Origin: Bradyrhizobium sp. Arg816
GTDB lineage: Bacteria; Pseudomonadota; Alphaproteobacteria; Rhizobiales; Xanthobacteraceae
Direction: 5' to 3'
DNA: 64,000 bases
Assembly (NCBI RefSeq): GCF_029989365.1
Contig: NZ_JAPRAQ010000003.1
Coordinates: 248,001 to 312,000 of the forward strand
Every line of letters starts with the position of its first letter. Position 1 is the stretch's first letter. The position numbers and the translations under genes were made by a program. Below the pieces are notes generated by a model, which did no database searches, was not told where the DNA came from, and saw nothing but the letters and a program-made list of their open reading frames with translations. Below, one piece after another: positions 52,733 through 61,428 of this stretch.

Positions 52733-54130
52733 ATGAGCAACAAGATGTGGGGCGGCCGGTTCTCGGAACGTCCCGATGAGATCATGGAAGAGATCAACGT
52801 CTCCATCGACGTCGATCGTCACCTCTTCGCCCAGGACATTGCCGCATCCAAGGCGCACGCCGCGATGCTTGCCGCGCAGGGCATCATCACGGGCTCTGAT
52901 GCGAAAAATATCGGCAAGGGTCTAGACACGATTTTGTCAGAGATCGGCAAGGGCGGCTTCACGTTCAAGCGTGCGCTCGAAGATATCCATATGAACGTCG
53001 AGAGCCGCCTGTCCGAGCTGATCGGCCCCGCCGCCGGCCGGCTGCACACCGCGCGCTCGCGCAACGACCAGGTTGCGACCGATTTCCGTCTCTATGTCCG
53101 CGACGTTCTCGACGAGACCGATGCCGCGCTCGCCGCGTTCCAGGCCGCGCTGGTCAATCGCGCGCTCGAGCATGCCGCGACCGTCATGCCCGGCTTCACG
53201 CATCTGCAGACCGCGCAGCCCGTGACCTTCGGCCATCATCTGCTCGCCTATGTCGAGATGGCGGCGCGCGACCGCGGCCGTTTCCAGGACGCCCGCAAGC
53301 GGCTCAATGAATCGCCGCTCGGCGCCGCCGCGCTCGCCGGCACCTCGTTCCCGATCGATCGCCACGCCACGGCGAAGGCGCTCGGTTTCGACCGCCCGAT
53401 GGCGAACTCGCTCGATGCGGTCTCCGATCGCGACTTCGTGCTGGAGACGCTGTCGGCGGCCTCGATCTGCGCCGTGCACATGTCGCGCTTCGCCGAGGAG
53501 ATCGTGATCTGGACCTCGCCGCTGGTCGGTCTCATCCGCCTCAGCGACAAGTTCACCACGGGATCCTCGATCATGCCGCAGAAGCGCAACCCGGATGCCG
53601 CCGAGCTCGTGCGCGCCAAGACCGGCCGCGTCATCGGCGCGCTCAATGGCCTCCTGATCGTGATGAAGGGCCTGCCGCTCGCCTATCAAAAGGACATGCA
53701 GGAGGACAAGCAGGGCGCGATGGAGGGCTTTGCTGCCCTGTCGCTCGCGATCCGCGCCATGACCGGCATGGTCCGCGATCTCGTGCCCGACGAAGCGAAG
53801 ATGAAGGCGGCGGCGGGCGAGGGTTATGCCACCGCGACCGACCTTGCCGACTGGCTGGTGCGGACGCTGAAGATGCCGTTCCGCGACGCCCACCACGTCA
53901 CCGGCCGTATCGTGGCCAAGGCCGCCGAGGGCGGGGTGGCGCTGCACGAGCTGCCGCTGAAGGAGATGCAGGCGATTGAGCCCAAGATCACCAAGGATGT
54001 GCTCGGCGTGCTCTCGGTCGAATCGTCGGTGAAGAGCCGGACCAGCTTCGGCGGCACCGCGCCGAAGAACGTGGCGTCGCAGGCCAAGGCCTGGGCGAAG
54101 CGGCTGGAAAAAGAGCGAAAATTGGGCTGA
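52733..54130 (+). CDS. argH: Argininosuccinate lyase
   Basis: This 465-residue enzyme opens [24 protein letters not shown] and contains the fumarase-superfamily signature [12 protein letters not shown] with the catalytic Ser in the flexible loop. [13 protein letters not shown] and [12 protein letters not shown] regions complete the active site. It splits argininosuccinate to arginine and fumarate, the last step of arginine synthesis. It is divergent from tlpA and followed by lptM and lysA in the same direction. Confidence 0.97.
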   Translation: MSNKMWGGRFSERPDEIMEEINVSIDVDRHLFAQDIAASKAHAAMLAAQGIITGSDAKNIGKGLDTILSEIGKGGFTFKRALEDIHMNVESRLSELIGPAAGRLHTARSRNDQVATDFRLYVRDVLDETDAALAAFQAALVNRALEHAATVMPGFTHLQTAQPVTFGHHLLAYVEMAARDRGRFQDARKRLNESPLGAAALAGTSFPIDRHATAKALGFDRPMANSLDAVSDRDFVLETLSAASICAVHMSRFAEEIVIWTSPLVGLIRLSDKFTTGSSIMPQKRNPDAAELVRAKTGRVIGALNGLLIVMKGLPLAYQKDMQEDKQGAMEGFAALSLAIRAMTGMVRDLVPDEAKMKAAAGEGYATATDLADWLVRTLKMPFRDAHHVTGRIVAKAAEGGVALHELPLKEMQAIEPKITKDVLGVLSVESSVKSRTSFGGTAPKNVASQAKAWAKRLEKERKLG

Positions 54131-54223
54131 GGGCAAAATTTCGCTTATGTTTCATGGTCATCCGGCTCTCGCCAGAGCGCGCCAATCTCTGTATGGTGCG
54201 GCCCGCGTAGTGGGGATTTCGTC

Positions 54224-54517
54224 GTGACGTCAAAGTTTCGCCCGGCCGGCTCGGGGTGGGCCATCATTGTCTTGAGCCTGACGGCGCTTGCGCTTGCCGG
54301 CTGCGGCCGTAAGGGCCCGCTGGATCTGCCGCCGACCGCCTCCAGTGCATCCACGGCCAATGTCGCGCCTCCAACCGACACCGAGGCCGAAGCCCAGAGG
54401 ACGCCGAGCGTGTTCAATCCCACCTACGGTGCGGACGCGGCGCCTGCGGCCGCCAAGGGCAAGAAGAAATCGTTTATCCTCGACCCGCTCCTGGACGAAC
54501 CTCCCGGCAAAAAATGA
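54224..54517 (+). CDS. lptM: LptM-like small lipoprotein
   Basis: This 97-residue protein has a lipoprotein signal with lipobox LALAGC (Cys27), followed by GRKGPLDLPP, the exact motif of the LptM (formerly YifL) family. LptM assists maturation of the LPS translocon LptDE in the outer membrane. The C-terminal half is Ala/Lys-rich with a conserved SFILDPLLDEPP. Start is a GTG at 54224. The stop is 24 bp before lysA; argH-lptM-lysA is a conserved order in alphaproteobacteria. Confidence 0.88.
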   Translation: MTSKFRPAGSGWAIIVLSLTALALAGCGRKGPLDLPPTASSASTANVAPPTDTEAEAQRTPSVFNPTYGADAAPAAAKGKKKSFILDPLLDEPPGKK

Positions 54518-54540
54518 GCCGGGATAGCTGAGCCGACGCC

Positions 54541-55806
54541 ATGAACCATTTTGACTATCGCAACGGCGTGCTGCACGCCGAGGCCGTGAACCTGTCCGAG
54601 CTGGCCGCAACCGTCGGTACGCCGTTCTATTGCTATTCGACCGCGACGCTCGAGCGGCACTACCGCGTCTTCGCCGACGCCTTCGCCGGCGAGAAGGTGC
54701 TGGTCTGCTACGCCATGAAGGCGAATTCCAACCAGTCGGTGCTGCGCACGCTAGCCAAGCTCGGGGCCGGCGCCGACGTGGTCTCCGGCGGCGAATTGAA
54801 GCGCGCGCTTGCCGCCGGCATTCCCGCCAGCAAGATCCTGTTCTCCGGCGTCGGCAAGACCGAAACCGAATTACGCGCCGCGCTGGCCGCCGACATCCTC
54901 TGCCTCAACGTCGAATCCGAGCCCGAGCTCGAGCTGTTGTCGCGCCTCGCGACCGAGATGGGCAAAACCGCGCGCATCTCCGTGCGCGTCAATCCGGACG
55001 TCGATGCCGGCACGCACGCCAAGATCTCGACCGGCAAGTCCGAGAACAAGTTCGGCATTCCGATCGCCTATGCCCGCGAGGTCTATGCGCGCGCCGCAAA
55101 GCTTCCGGGCATCGAGGTCACCGGCACCGACGTGCATATCGGCAGCCAGATCACCGATCTCTCCAAGATGGAGACCGCGTTCCGCATCCTCTCCGAATTC
55201 GTGCAGACGTTGCGCGCCGACGGTCACAACATCAGCCACGTCGATTTCGGCGGCGGCCTCGGCATTCCCTATTACATGGACCGCGAGGCGCCGCCCGCGC
55301 CCGACGCCTATGCCGCCATGGTCAAGCGCGTCAGCCACAATCTCGGCTGCACGCTGATGTTCGAGCCGGGCCGCATGATCGTCGGCAACGCCGGCATCCT
55401 GGTCGCCAAGGTGATCTATGTGAAGCACGGCGACGGCAAGAATTTCGTCATCATCGACGCCGCCATGAACGATTTGATCCGCCCGACACTGTACGAGGCG
55501 CATCACGACATTTTGCCGGTGACGCAGCCGGCCACGAGCGCCGCCACGATCATGGCCGACGTCGTCGGCCCGGTCTGCGAGACCGGCGACTATCTCGCAC
55601 TGGATCGCACGCTGCCGACGCCGAAGCCCGGCGATCTCATCGCCATCATGACCGCGGGCGCCTATGGCGCGGTGCAGGCCGGCACCTACAACACGCGGCC
55701 GCTGGTGCCGGAAGTGCTGGTGAAGGGCGATCAATACGCCGTGGTGCGCCCGCGCATCGAGGTCGAGCAGCTGATCGCGATGGATACGCCGGCGCCGTGG
55801 TTGTGA
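54541..55806 (+). CDS. lysA: Diaminopimelate decarboxylase
   Basis: This 421-residue PLP enzyme has the cofactor Lys in VCYAMKANSNQSVLR, the HIGSQI motif, the phosphate-binding EPGRMIVGNAG, and the C-terminal active-site region VVGPVCETGDYLALDR. It converts meso-diaminopimelate to lysine, the final step of lysine synthesis. The ATG at 54541 lies 23 bp after lptM. A large repeat region follows the gene. Confidence 0.97.
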   Translation: MNHFDYRNGVLHAEAVNLSELAATVGTPFYCYSTATLERHYRVFADAFAGEKVLVCYAMKANSNQSVLRTLAKLGAGADVVSGGELKRALAAGIPASKILFSGVGKTETELRAALAADILCLNVESEPELELLSRLATEMGKTARISVRVNPDVDAGTHAKISTGKSENKFGIPIAYAREVYARAAKLPGIEVTGTDVHIGSQITDLSKMETAFRILSEFVQTLRADGHNISHVDFGGGLGIPYYMDREAPPAPDAYAAMVKRVSHNLGCTLMFEPGRMIVGNAGILVAKVIYVKHGDGKNFVIIDAAMNDLIRPTLYEAHHDILPVTQPATSAATIMADVVGPVCETGDYLALDRTLPTPKPGDLIAIMTAGAYGAVQAGTYNTRPLVPEVLVKGDQYAVVRPRIEVEQLIAMDTPAPWL

Positions 55807-55844
55807 GGGATTGAGGGGCGGTAAGGCCGCGCCTCATCCTCGCT

Positions 55845-56031
55845 GTCGTCCCCGCCTAGTGCGCAATTGCGCACGGGGGGCGGGGACCCATGACCACAAG
55901 AAGTGGTTGTTTGGCTAAGCTGGAACTCCGAGTCCCCGTTACCATATCCGCCTGTGGTTATGGGTCCCGGGCTCGCGCTTCCGCCTTCGCTCTTAGCTAC
56001 GGCGGACAAGTCGCGCCCCGGGACGACGAGG
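55845..56031. repeat. Composite nested palindromic element
   Basis: The outer arms GTCGTCCCCG and CCGGGACGAC enclose further arm pairs (GGGACCCATGACCACA with TGTGGTTATGGGTCCC). Two small palindromes are set into it: GTGCGCAATTGCGCAC at 55859-55874, which splits a CCCCGCC/GGCGGGG stem, and TCCGCC...GGCGGA at 55980-56006, which splits the CGGGCTCGCG/CGCGCCCCG stem. It fills the gap between lysA and the convergent dehydrogenase gene. Confidence 0.85.
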
Positions 56032-56044
56032 AGAGTGCGGAGCG

Positions 56045-56953
56045 CTACTTCCCGGCCAATCCACTCTTCGTTCCACCAACCACCACCCCCGCCTTCTTCT
56101 CGATCGGCTTGATCGCCGCGGTGAAATCGGACTCGGCGCCTTCCGCGCTGATCACGGTCTCCCACAACCGGCCGACGGCATCGGCGACCTCCATCGACAG
56201 GCCGAGCTGCTTCATCTCCTCCAGCGCCAGCCGCACGTCCTTCACCATCAGCCCCGTGGAGAAGCCGAAGTCGAAGGTCCGCGGCAGCACTGAGCGCGGA
56301 AACTTGTCGCGGCTCGCGGTGTTCATACCGGAGCCGGCATTGATGACGTCGATCATCACGGCGGGATCGAGCCCCGCCTTGACGCCCATCACCACCGCTT
56401 CCGAGGTGGCCACGATCGCGGTCGCCGACAGGAAATTGTTGGCGAGCTTCATGGTCTGCGCCGCGCCCGGCTTCTCGCCGATGAAGAACACTTTTCCGAT
56501 CACGTCGAGCGCGGGCTTCAACAGCTCGAACTCGGCTCTGGGCCCTGAGACCATCACCGCCAGCGTGCCCTTCTCGGCGCCGCCGACGCCGCCGGAGACG
56601 GGGCAGTCGATCTGCACGATGTCGCGTTTCGCCAGCAGGCCGTGGATCTTCGACGCCATCGTCGAGCCGACGGTGGAGAGATCGATGAAGCGCCTGGCGC
56701 GGCTCCCTTCGATCACGCCGTTCGCACCTGTCGCGACTTCGAGCGAGGCCTGCAGCGAGGGCAGGCTCGCCATGACAGTCTCGACCTGGTCGGCGACGTC
56801 CTTCGGCGAGGTTGCAGCGGTGGCGCCGCGCGCCACGAGCTTGTCGACGGCCTCCTTGCGCGTGTCGAACACGACGAGCTTGTGCCCCGCCTCGACCAAT
56901 CGTCGTGCCATCGGGAAACCCATGTTTCCGAGGCCGATGAATCCGATGTGCAT
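56045..56953 (-). CDS. NAD(P)-dependent oxidoreductase, 3-hydroxyisobutyrate dehydrogenase family
   Basis: This 302-residue enzyme has a Rossmann N-terminus MHIGFIGLGNMGFPMARRLVEAGH, the substrate motif DCPVSGGVGGAEKGTLAVMVSG, and the catalytic Lys in AQTMKLANNFLSATAIV. The family oxidises beta-hydroxy acids such as 3-hydroxyisobutyrate, tartronate semialdehyde or 2-hydroxy-3-oxo derivatives. The exact substrate is unclear. The carboxymuconolactone decarboxylase-like gene lies upstream on the same strand, with a palindromic repeat in the 115-bp gap. Confidence 0.92.
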   Translation of the reverse strand: MHIGFIGLGNMGFPMARRLVEAGHKLVVFDTRKEAVDKLVARGATAATSPKDVADQVETVMASLPSLQASLEVATGANGVIEGSRARRFIDLSTVGSTMASKIHGLLAKRDIVQIDCPVSGGVGGAEKGTLAVMVSGPRAEFELLKPALDVIGKVFFIGEKPGAAQTMKLANNFLSATAIVATSEAVVMGVKAGLDPAVMIDVINAGSGMNTASRDKFPRSVLPRTFDFGFSTGLMVKDVRLALEEMKQLGLSMEVADAVGRLWETVISAEGAESDFTAAIKPIEKKAGVVVGGTKSGLAGK

Positions 56954-57013
56954 GGTGTTTCCTTCTTTTTTCTTCGTTGTTTGTTGGATGTGAAGCGGCG
57001 ATCATTCTCCGCT

Positions 57014-57053
57014 CGTCCTCCCGGGCTCGCGCTCGACGCGCCCCGGGACGACG
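57014..57053. repeat. Intergenic palindromic element, type C, empty copy
   Basis: CGTCCTCCCGGGCTCGCG and CGCGCCCCGGGACGACG form a stem with one or two mismatches around CTCGA. This is the same host sequence as the right part of the element at 55845-56031, but without the TCCGCC...GGCGGA palindrome inserted in the loop. Confidence 0.85.
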
Positions 57054-57068
57054 GCGGAGAGGCCGGTC

Positions 57069-57452
57069 TCACGCCTTGCCGTCGATCTCCGCGAACACCT
57101 CGCGCGCGATGCGAAAGCTGTCGACTGCGGCGGGCATGCCGCCATAGATCGCGACCTGCATCAGGATCTCGCGGATCTCGTCGCGGGAGACGCCGTTGGT
57201 CAGCGCACCCTTCAGATGCGCGCGAAACTCGTGCTGACGGTTGAGGATCGCGATCATGGCGATGTTGAGCATGCTGCGGGTCTTGCGCGGCAGCTCCTCG
57301 CGGCCCCACACGGTGCCCCAGCAATATTCGTTGAGCATCTCCTGGAACGGACGGTTGAAATCGTCGACGTTCTTCAGGGCATTGTTGACATAGGCCTCGC
57401 CCAGCACCGCTTTGCGGACTTCCAGGCCCTTGTCGTGCATCTTCTTGTCCAT
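57069..57452 (-). CDS. Carboxymuconolactone decarboxylase family protein (PcaC-like)
   Basis: This 127-residue helical protein shows the CMD family core: GTVWGREELPRKTRSMLNIAMIAILNRQHEFRAHLKGALTNGVSRDEIREILMQVAIYGGMPAAVDSFRIA. The length and the E..H layout match gamma-carboxymuconolactone decarboxylase (PcaC) rather than the AhpD peroxidase group, since no CxxC is present. No other protocatechuate gene is near, so the substrate may be different. ATG follows GAGGAAA. Probably co-transcribed with the dehydrogenase gene downstream. Confidence 0.85.
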   Translation of the reverse strand: MDKKMHDKGLEVRKAVLGEAYVNNALKNVDDFNRPFQEMLNEYCWGTVWGREELPRKTRSMLNIAMIAILNRQHEFRAHLKGALTNGVSRDEIREILMQVAIYGGMPAAVDSFRIAREVFAEIDGKA

Positions 57453-57630
57453 GGCGTTTCCTCTATTTCCCTTGCGCTTTCCTTGGGAATGGCGCGCGGA
57501 AATTACGGGGTTGCGCCCGGCCAGTCACGTCCTTGTGTTATGCGGGAAAAGGGGTCTCTCCCGTACCGGAACGGATGCCTCAGTGCTGCCGTTGTGCTAC
57601 GCTTCTCTACCGGGCAACCTGGAGAGTTGA

Positions 57631-59748
57631 TTGAACGGCGTCACCCCCGACCCGTCAGACCCGATCCGCGATGGCGACGCTCTGTCGCGGCTGAAGCTGG
57701 CGCAGGCCCTTGATCGGGCCATTTATGCCATCGCGTGGGAACGTGCCTGGCCACATCTGGCGCGGGTGCTGACTGTCGTCGGCCTCTTCCTGGTGGTGTC
57801 GTGGGCCGGCCTCTGGTTGGTGTTGCCGTCCGTCATCCGTGCCATCGGTCTCGTGGCTTTTGCCGGTATTGCAATCGCTGCTTTGGTCCCCCTGATTCGT
57901 TTCCGCTGGCCGGGCCGCGACGAGGCTCTGAGCCGGCTCGACCGTGGCTCCGGTATCCGTCACCGTCCGGCGACGACGCTGACGGACACGCTGAGCTCGA
58001 AAGATCCGGTCGCGCTGGCGCTGTGGCAGGCGCAGCGCGAGCGCACGCTGGCGTCGCTCAAGCGCATCCGTGCCGGCTTGCCGCATCCGCGCCTCGCCCT
58101 GCACGATCCCTGGGCGCTGCGCGCGCTGGTCATGGTGATGCTGGTCGCGACCTTCTTCGCCGCCGGCGACGAGCGCGCGATGCGGTTAGGTGCTGCGTTC
58201 GACTGGAACGGCGTGCTGGCGCCGACCAACGTCCGCGTCGATGCCTGGATCACCCCGCCGCTCTACACCGGTAAGCCGCCGGTCATCCTGTCGGCGGCCA
58301 ACAAGGAGGCCGCAGCGCTACCTGCGAGCGGTCCACTCGCAGTTCCGGCCGGCTCGACCCTGATCGTACGCTCCTCCGGTAGCAGCCTCGATGTCGTCAC
58401 CTCCGGTGGCCTCAAGGAGGTCGCGCCCACCGAGGCCGCGCCGAAGGGCACCAACGAGAAGCATTTTACCATCACCGGCGACGGCACCGCGCATGTCCGC
58501 GCGCCTTCCGGCCAGCCGCAATGGGCCTTCGCGGCGACGCCGGACCGCGCGCCGACGATCGCGCTCGCCAAGGATCCCGAGCGTCAGGCCTACGGCGCGT
58601 TGCAGCTCTCCTACAAGATCGAGGACGATTACGGCGTCACGGGCGCCGCGGCGCAGTTCGTTCCGCGCGCAACCGAAGACAAGGACGGAACCAAGGACGC
58701 GGACGGCAAGGCCGCGCGGCCGCTGTTCCAGCCGCCGCAATTCGCGCTCACCCTGCCCAACGCGCGGACACGCAATGGCGTGGGCCAGACCGTGAAGGAC
58801 CTCAGCGAAGACCCCTATTCCGGTGCTGACGTGACGCTGACGCTCACCGCCAAGGACGAGGCCGGCAACGAGGCGAAGAGCGAGCCCTTCAACATGCGCT
58901 TGCCGGGCCGGCTGTTCACCAAGCCGCTCGCCCGCGCGCTGATCGAGCAACGCCGCATCCTCGCGCTCGACGCCAACAAGAATTCCGATGTCTACGCCGC
59001 GCTCGACGCGCTGATGATCGCGCCCGAGATGTTCACGCCGGAGGCCGGGCAGTATCTCGGCCTGCACAGTGTCGCACGCCAGCTCGAGGCGGCGCGCACC
59101 GACGATTCCCTGCGTGAGGTCGTGGCGAGCCTGTGGGCGCTCGCGGTGACGATCGAGGACGGCAACATCAGCGACGTCGCGAAGGCGTTGCGCGCGGCGC
59201 AGGACGCGCTCAAGCAGGCGCTTCAGCGCGGCGCCAGCGACGAAGAGCTCAAGAAGCTCATGGACAATCTGCGGACCGCGCTGGACAATTACATGCGCCA
59301 GTACGCGCAGCAGATGCGCAGCAATCCGCTGGCGCGGCCGGCTATCGGCCTCGACGACCAGATGAAGCGCATCGAGCGGCTGATCCAGCGCGGCAACCGC
59401 GAAGCGGCGGCGCGCGAGCTGGACCGCCTGGCCCGCGCATTGGAAAATCCTCCGGGGCCGCCCAGCGCCGAGCAGAAAGAGATGGACGAGATCGCGCGCG
59501 AGCTGAACGATCTGCTCCGCGAGCAGAACGCGCTTCGCGACGAGACCGACCGGCAGAGCAAGGACTCCAAGCGCGGTCAGCGCACAAAACCTCTGCCGCC
59601 CAAGGTCGCGGAGATCCTGCGCAAATCGAGAGAGCTGCGGCAGAAGACGCGCGGCGCGACCAGCGATCAGCTGGAGGATCTGGCGAAGCAGCAGGACGCC
59701 TTGCGCGAAGAGCTCAGGACCTGGCGTGAATCCCAGGGAGCGAGATAG
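57631..59748 (+). CDS. DUF4175/TIGR02302 family membrane protein, N-terminal part
   Basis: This 705-residue protein starts with TTG and has membrane segments at about 44-62, 65-90 and 160-180. A periplasmic Ig-like region follows, and then long coiled-coil helices (from about 430 to 705; for example QRGNREAAARELDRLARALENP and AEQKEMDEIARELNDLLREQNALRDETDRQ). This matches the N-terminal three quarters of TIGR02302/DUF4175 proteins, which are associated with the alphaproteobacterial envelope and have unknown function. The reading frame ends at TAG; one codon later, in the same frame, an ATG opens the next ORF, which carries the family C-terminus. Confidence 0.85.
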   Translation: MNGVTPDPSDPIRDGDALSRLKLAQALDRAIYAIAWERAWPHLARVLTVVGLFLVVSWAGLWLVLPSVIRAIGLVAFAGIAIAALVPLIRFRWPGRDEALSRLDRGSGIRHRPATTLTDTLSSKDPVALALWQAQRERTLASLKRIRAGLPHPRLALHDPWALRALVMVMLVATFFAAGDERAMRLGAAFDWNGVLAPTNVRVDAWITPPLYTGKPPVILSAANKEAAALPASGPLAVPAGSTLIVRSSGSSLDVVTSGGLKEVAPTEAAPKGTNEKHFTITGDGTAHVRAPSGQPQWAFAATPDRAPTIALAKDPERQAYGALQLSYKIEDDYGVTGAAAQFVPRATEDKDGTKDADGKAARPLFQPPQFALTLPNARTRNGVGQTVKDLSEDPYSGADVTLTLTAKDEAGNEAKSEPFNMRLPGRLFTKPLARALIEQRRILALDANKNSDVYAALDALMIAPEMFTPEAGQYLGLHSVARQLEAARTDDSLREVVASLWALAVTIEDGNISDVAKALRAAQDALKQALQRGASDEELKKLMDNLRTALDNYMRQYAQQMRSNPLARPAIGLDDQMKRIERLIQRGNREAAARELDRLARALENPPGPPSAEQKEMDEIARELNDLLREQNALRDETDRQSKDSKRGQRTKPLPPKVAEILRKSRELRQKTRGATSDQLEDLAKQQDALREELRTWRESQGAR

Positions 59749-59751
59749 CTC

Positions 59752-60657
59752 ATGAAACACACCTCAATCTGGCAGAATGGCAAGGTCGCACGCGGAAGGC
59801 TGGCCACGGCCTGTCTCGTGCTTATGCTGTCCTGTTCCACGGCTTCGCTTGGCCTCGCCCAGTCGTCGCGCGCCGACCAAAAGAGTTTGGATGCACTGCT
59901 CGACAGCGCCGAGCGGTCGATGAAGCAATCCGCCGACAGCCTGAAGGACAAGAATTCGGACGAGAGCGTGGGCCAGCAGTCCAGGGCTATCAGGGACATG
60001 GAGAAATATCTCTATCCCGATCCGAACGATCCCTCCGCGTCGCGCGAAGGGTCGCAGGACACGCAGGGCCGGCAGGAGCAACTGAAGAAGCGGCTGGAGG
60101 CCCTCAAGAAGAAGCTCGCCGAGATGGGCTTGCAGCAGGATGGCCAGAAGGGCCAGCGCGGGCAGAAGCAGCCGGGGCAGCAAGGCCAACAAGGTCAGCA
60201 GGGCCAAGGTCAGGGTCAGGACGGCGACCAGGATGGCGATGACGGCTTCGACGCCGCCGAGAACGCCATGGGAGATGCCGGCAATCAGATCGGTGAGGGC
60301 GATGCCGACGGTGCGACGGCATCGCAAGGCAAGGCTATCGATGCCCTGCGCAAGGGCATGCAGGATCTCGCCGACGCGCTCGGCGGGCAGCAGAACGGCG
60401 AAGGTCAGGATCCGGGCGATGGTGACGGCCCCGGTCAGGCTGTCGGCCGCCAGCAGAGCGGCGGCGAACGGACCGATCCGCTGGGCCGGCCGCTGCGCGG
60501 CAAGGAATACAGCGACGACTACACGGTCAAGATTCCCGGCGAGATCGATGCCCAGCGCGCGCGCCGCATCCTCGAAGAGCTCCGCCGCCGCCTGAGCGAT
60601 CCCGCGCGTCCGCAGATCGAGCTCGATTACCTCGAGCGTCTGCTGAAGGATTTTTGA
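59752..60657 (+). CDS. DUF4175/TIGR02302-type C-terminal part as a separate secreted protein
   Basis: This 301-residue protein has its own signal-like N-terminus (about 15-38, LATACLVLMLSCSTASLGLAQ) and a coiled coil (QEQLKKRLEALKKKLAEMGLQ). A Gln/Gly low-complexity stretch (QPGQQGQQGQQGQGQGQDG) and the DUF4175-type C-terminus (DPLGRPLRGKEY, then IDAQRARRILEELRRR and LDYLERLLKDF) follow. It is in the same reading frame as the previous gene, one codon after its TAG. GGGAG lies about 11 bp upstream of its ATG, so separate translation is plausible. Either a natural split with gained export signal, or a family variant. Confidence 0.8.
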   Translation: MKHTSIWQNGKVARGRLATACLVLMLSCSTASLGLAQSSRADQKSLDALLDSAERSMKQSADSLKDKNSDESVGQQSRAIRDMEKYLYPDPNDPSASREGSQDTQGRQEQLKKRLEALKKKLAEMGLQQDGQKGQRGQKQPGQQGQQGQQGQGQGQDGDQDGDDGFDAAENAMGDAGNQIGEGDADGATASQGKAIDALRKGMQDLADALGGQQNGEGQDPGDGDGPGQAVGRQQSGGERTDPLGRPLRGKEYSDDYTVKIPGEIDAQRARRILEELRRRLSDPARPQIELDYLERLLKDF

Positions 60658-60667
60658 CGTCACACTC

Positions 60668-60871
60668 GGTGTCATCGCCCGACTCGCCGCCTTCTTGTCG
60701 CCTTCGCTAAGGCTTCGGCGGCCGAGTGAGTTCTTCGCGCGGCGAAGCCCCTTGGCGGAGACGGGATCGGGCGCCCAGTATTCCAGAGACGGTTGTGATT
60801 GAACCGAGAGGCCGCGGCGTACTGGATGCCCCGGTCAAGGCCGGGGCATGACAGCGGAGTGTGAGGATGGC
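60668..60871. repeat. Intergenic palindromic mosaic, type D, copy 1
   Basis: It begins CGGTGTCATCGCCCG and ends GTGTGAGGATGGCT, both shared with copy 2 at 63014-63158. The internal block GGTTGTGATTGAA plus GAGAGGCCGCGGCGTACTGG is also shared. This copy contains an additional palindrome with GCCTTCGCTAAGGCTTCGGC near 60700-60720, and GCCCCGGTCAAGGCCGGGGC at 60828-60847. Confidence 0.8.
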
Positions 60872-60881
60872 TTAACTCAAC

Positions 60882-61235
60882 TCACCGCGACACGTGCGCT
60901 GATACCGCGAGCCACGTCCCGTTCTTCTTCGTCCAGCAATCGGTGTACCGCCCCGTCGCCTGCTGGCCGTCGGCGGTGGTGAAGCTGGTGGCGGCGTGGA
61001 TGATGGCAAAATCGCCCATGATGCGGATGATGACATCATGCGCATGCAGATTGCGGATCGCGATCGGCCGTGCCGTCTGCTCCAGGAAGCCTGCGCGATC
61101 GACCAATGTCTTGTCGGGATTGGAGCAATAGAACTCCGGCGCCAGGATTTCGTCGAAGCGTTTGACGTCGCAGTTTTGTACGGAGGCGACATAGTCGTGG
61201 TTGAGCGCGGTGAGCTGGTCGAGGTCTTGGCTCAT
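60882..61235 (-). CDS. NTF2-like (DUF4440-type) protein
   Basis: This 117-residue single-domain protein shows the NTF2-like pattern: LTALNHDYVASVQNCDVKRFDEILAPEFYCSNPDKTLVDRAGFLEQ, then ATSFTTADGQQATGRYTDCWTKKNGTWLAVSAHVSR. The fold serves in many small enzymes and binding proteins, so the role is open. ATG at 61235 follows GGGAGGG, a good ribosome-binding site. It lies alone between two repeat elements. Confidence 0.87.
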   Translation of the reverse strand: MSQDLDQLTALNHDYVASVQNCDVKRFDEILAPEFYCSNPDKTLVDRAGFLEQTARPIAIRNLHAHDVIIRIMGDFAIIHAATSFTTADGQQATGRYTDCWTKKNGTWLAVSAHVSR

Positions 61236-61302
61236 TGCATTTCCCTCCCTGTCATTCCGGGCGCGCCGAGCGTGGCCCCGGAATCCCAATATTGTTTTAC
61301 TC

Positions 61303-61420
61303 CGTCATTTGCGAGGAGCTCGCGACAAAATTGCGAAGCAATTTTGCGCTGAAGCGACGAAGCAATCCAGAATCTGTCCGCAGTGACTGACTGGATTGCT
61401 TCGCTTCGCTCGCAATGACG
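61303..61420. repeat. Intergenic palindromic element, type B, filled copy
   Basis: The outer ends CGTCATTTGCGAGG and TCGCTCGCAATGACG and the inner GAAGCAATCCAGAATCT match the element at 34408-34487. The left arm is interrupted by a stretch containing the small palindrome AAAATTGC-GAA-GCAATTTT (61327-61345). Confidence 0.88.
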
Positions 61421-61428
61421 CGGCGGCA

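Noticed and set aside
58318..59760. 480-codon minus-strand ORF across the DUF4175 gene
   Set aside because: Antisense shadow rich in Arg, Leu and Ala; the plus-strand gene has membrane helices and family motifs.
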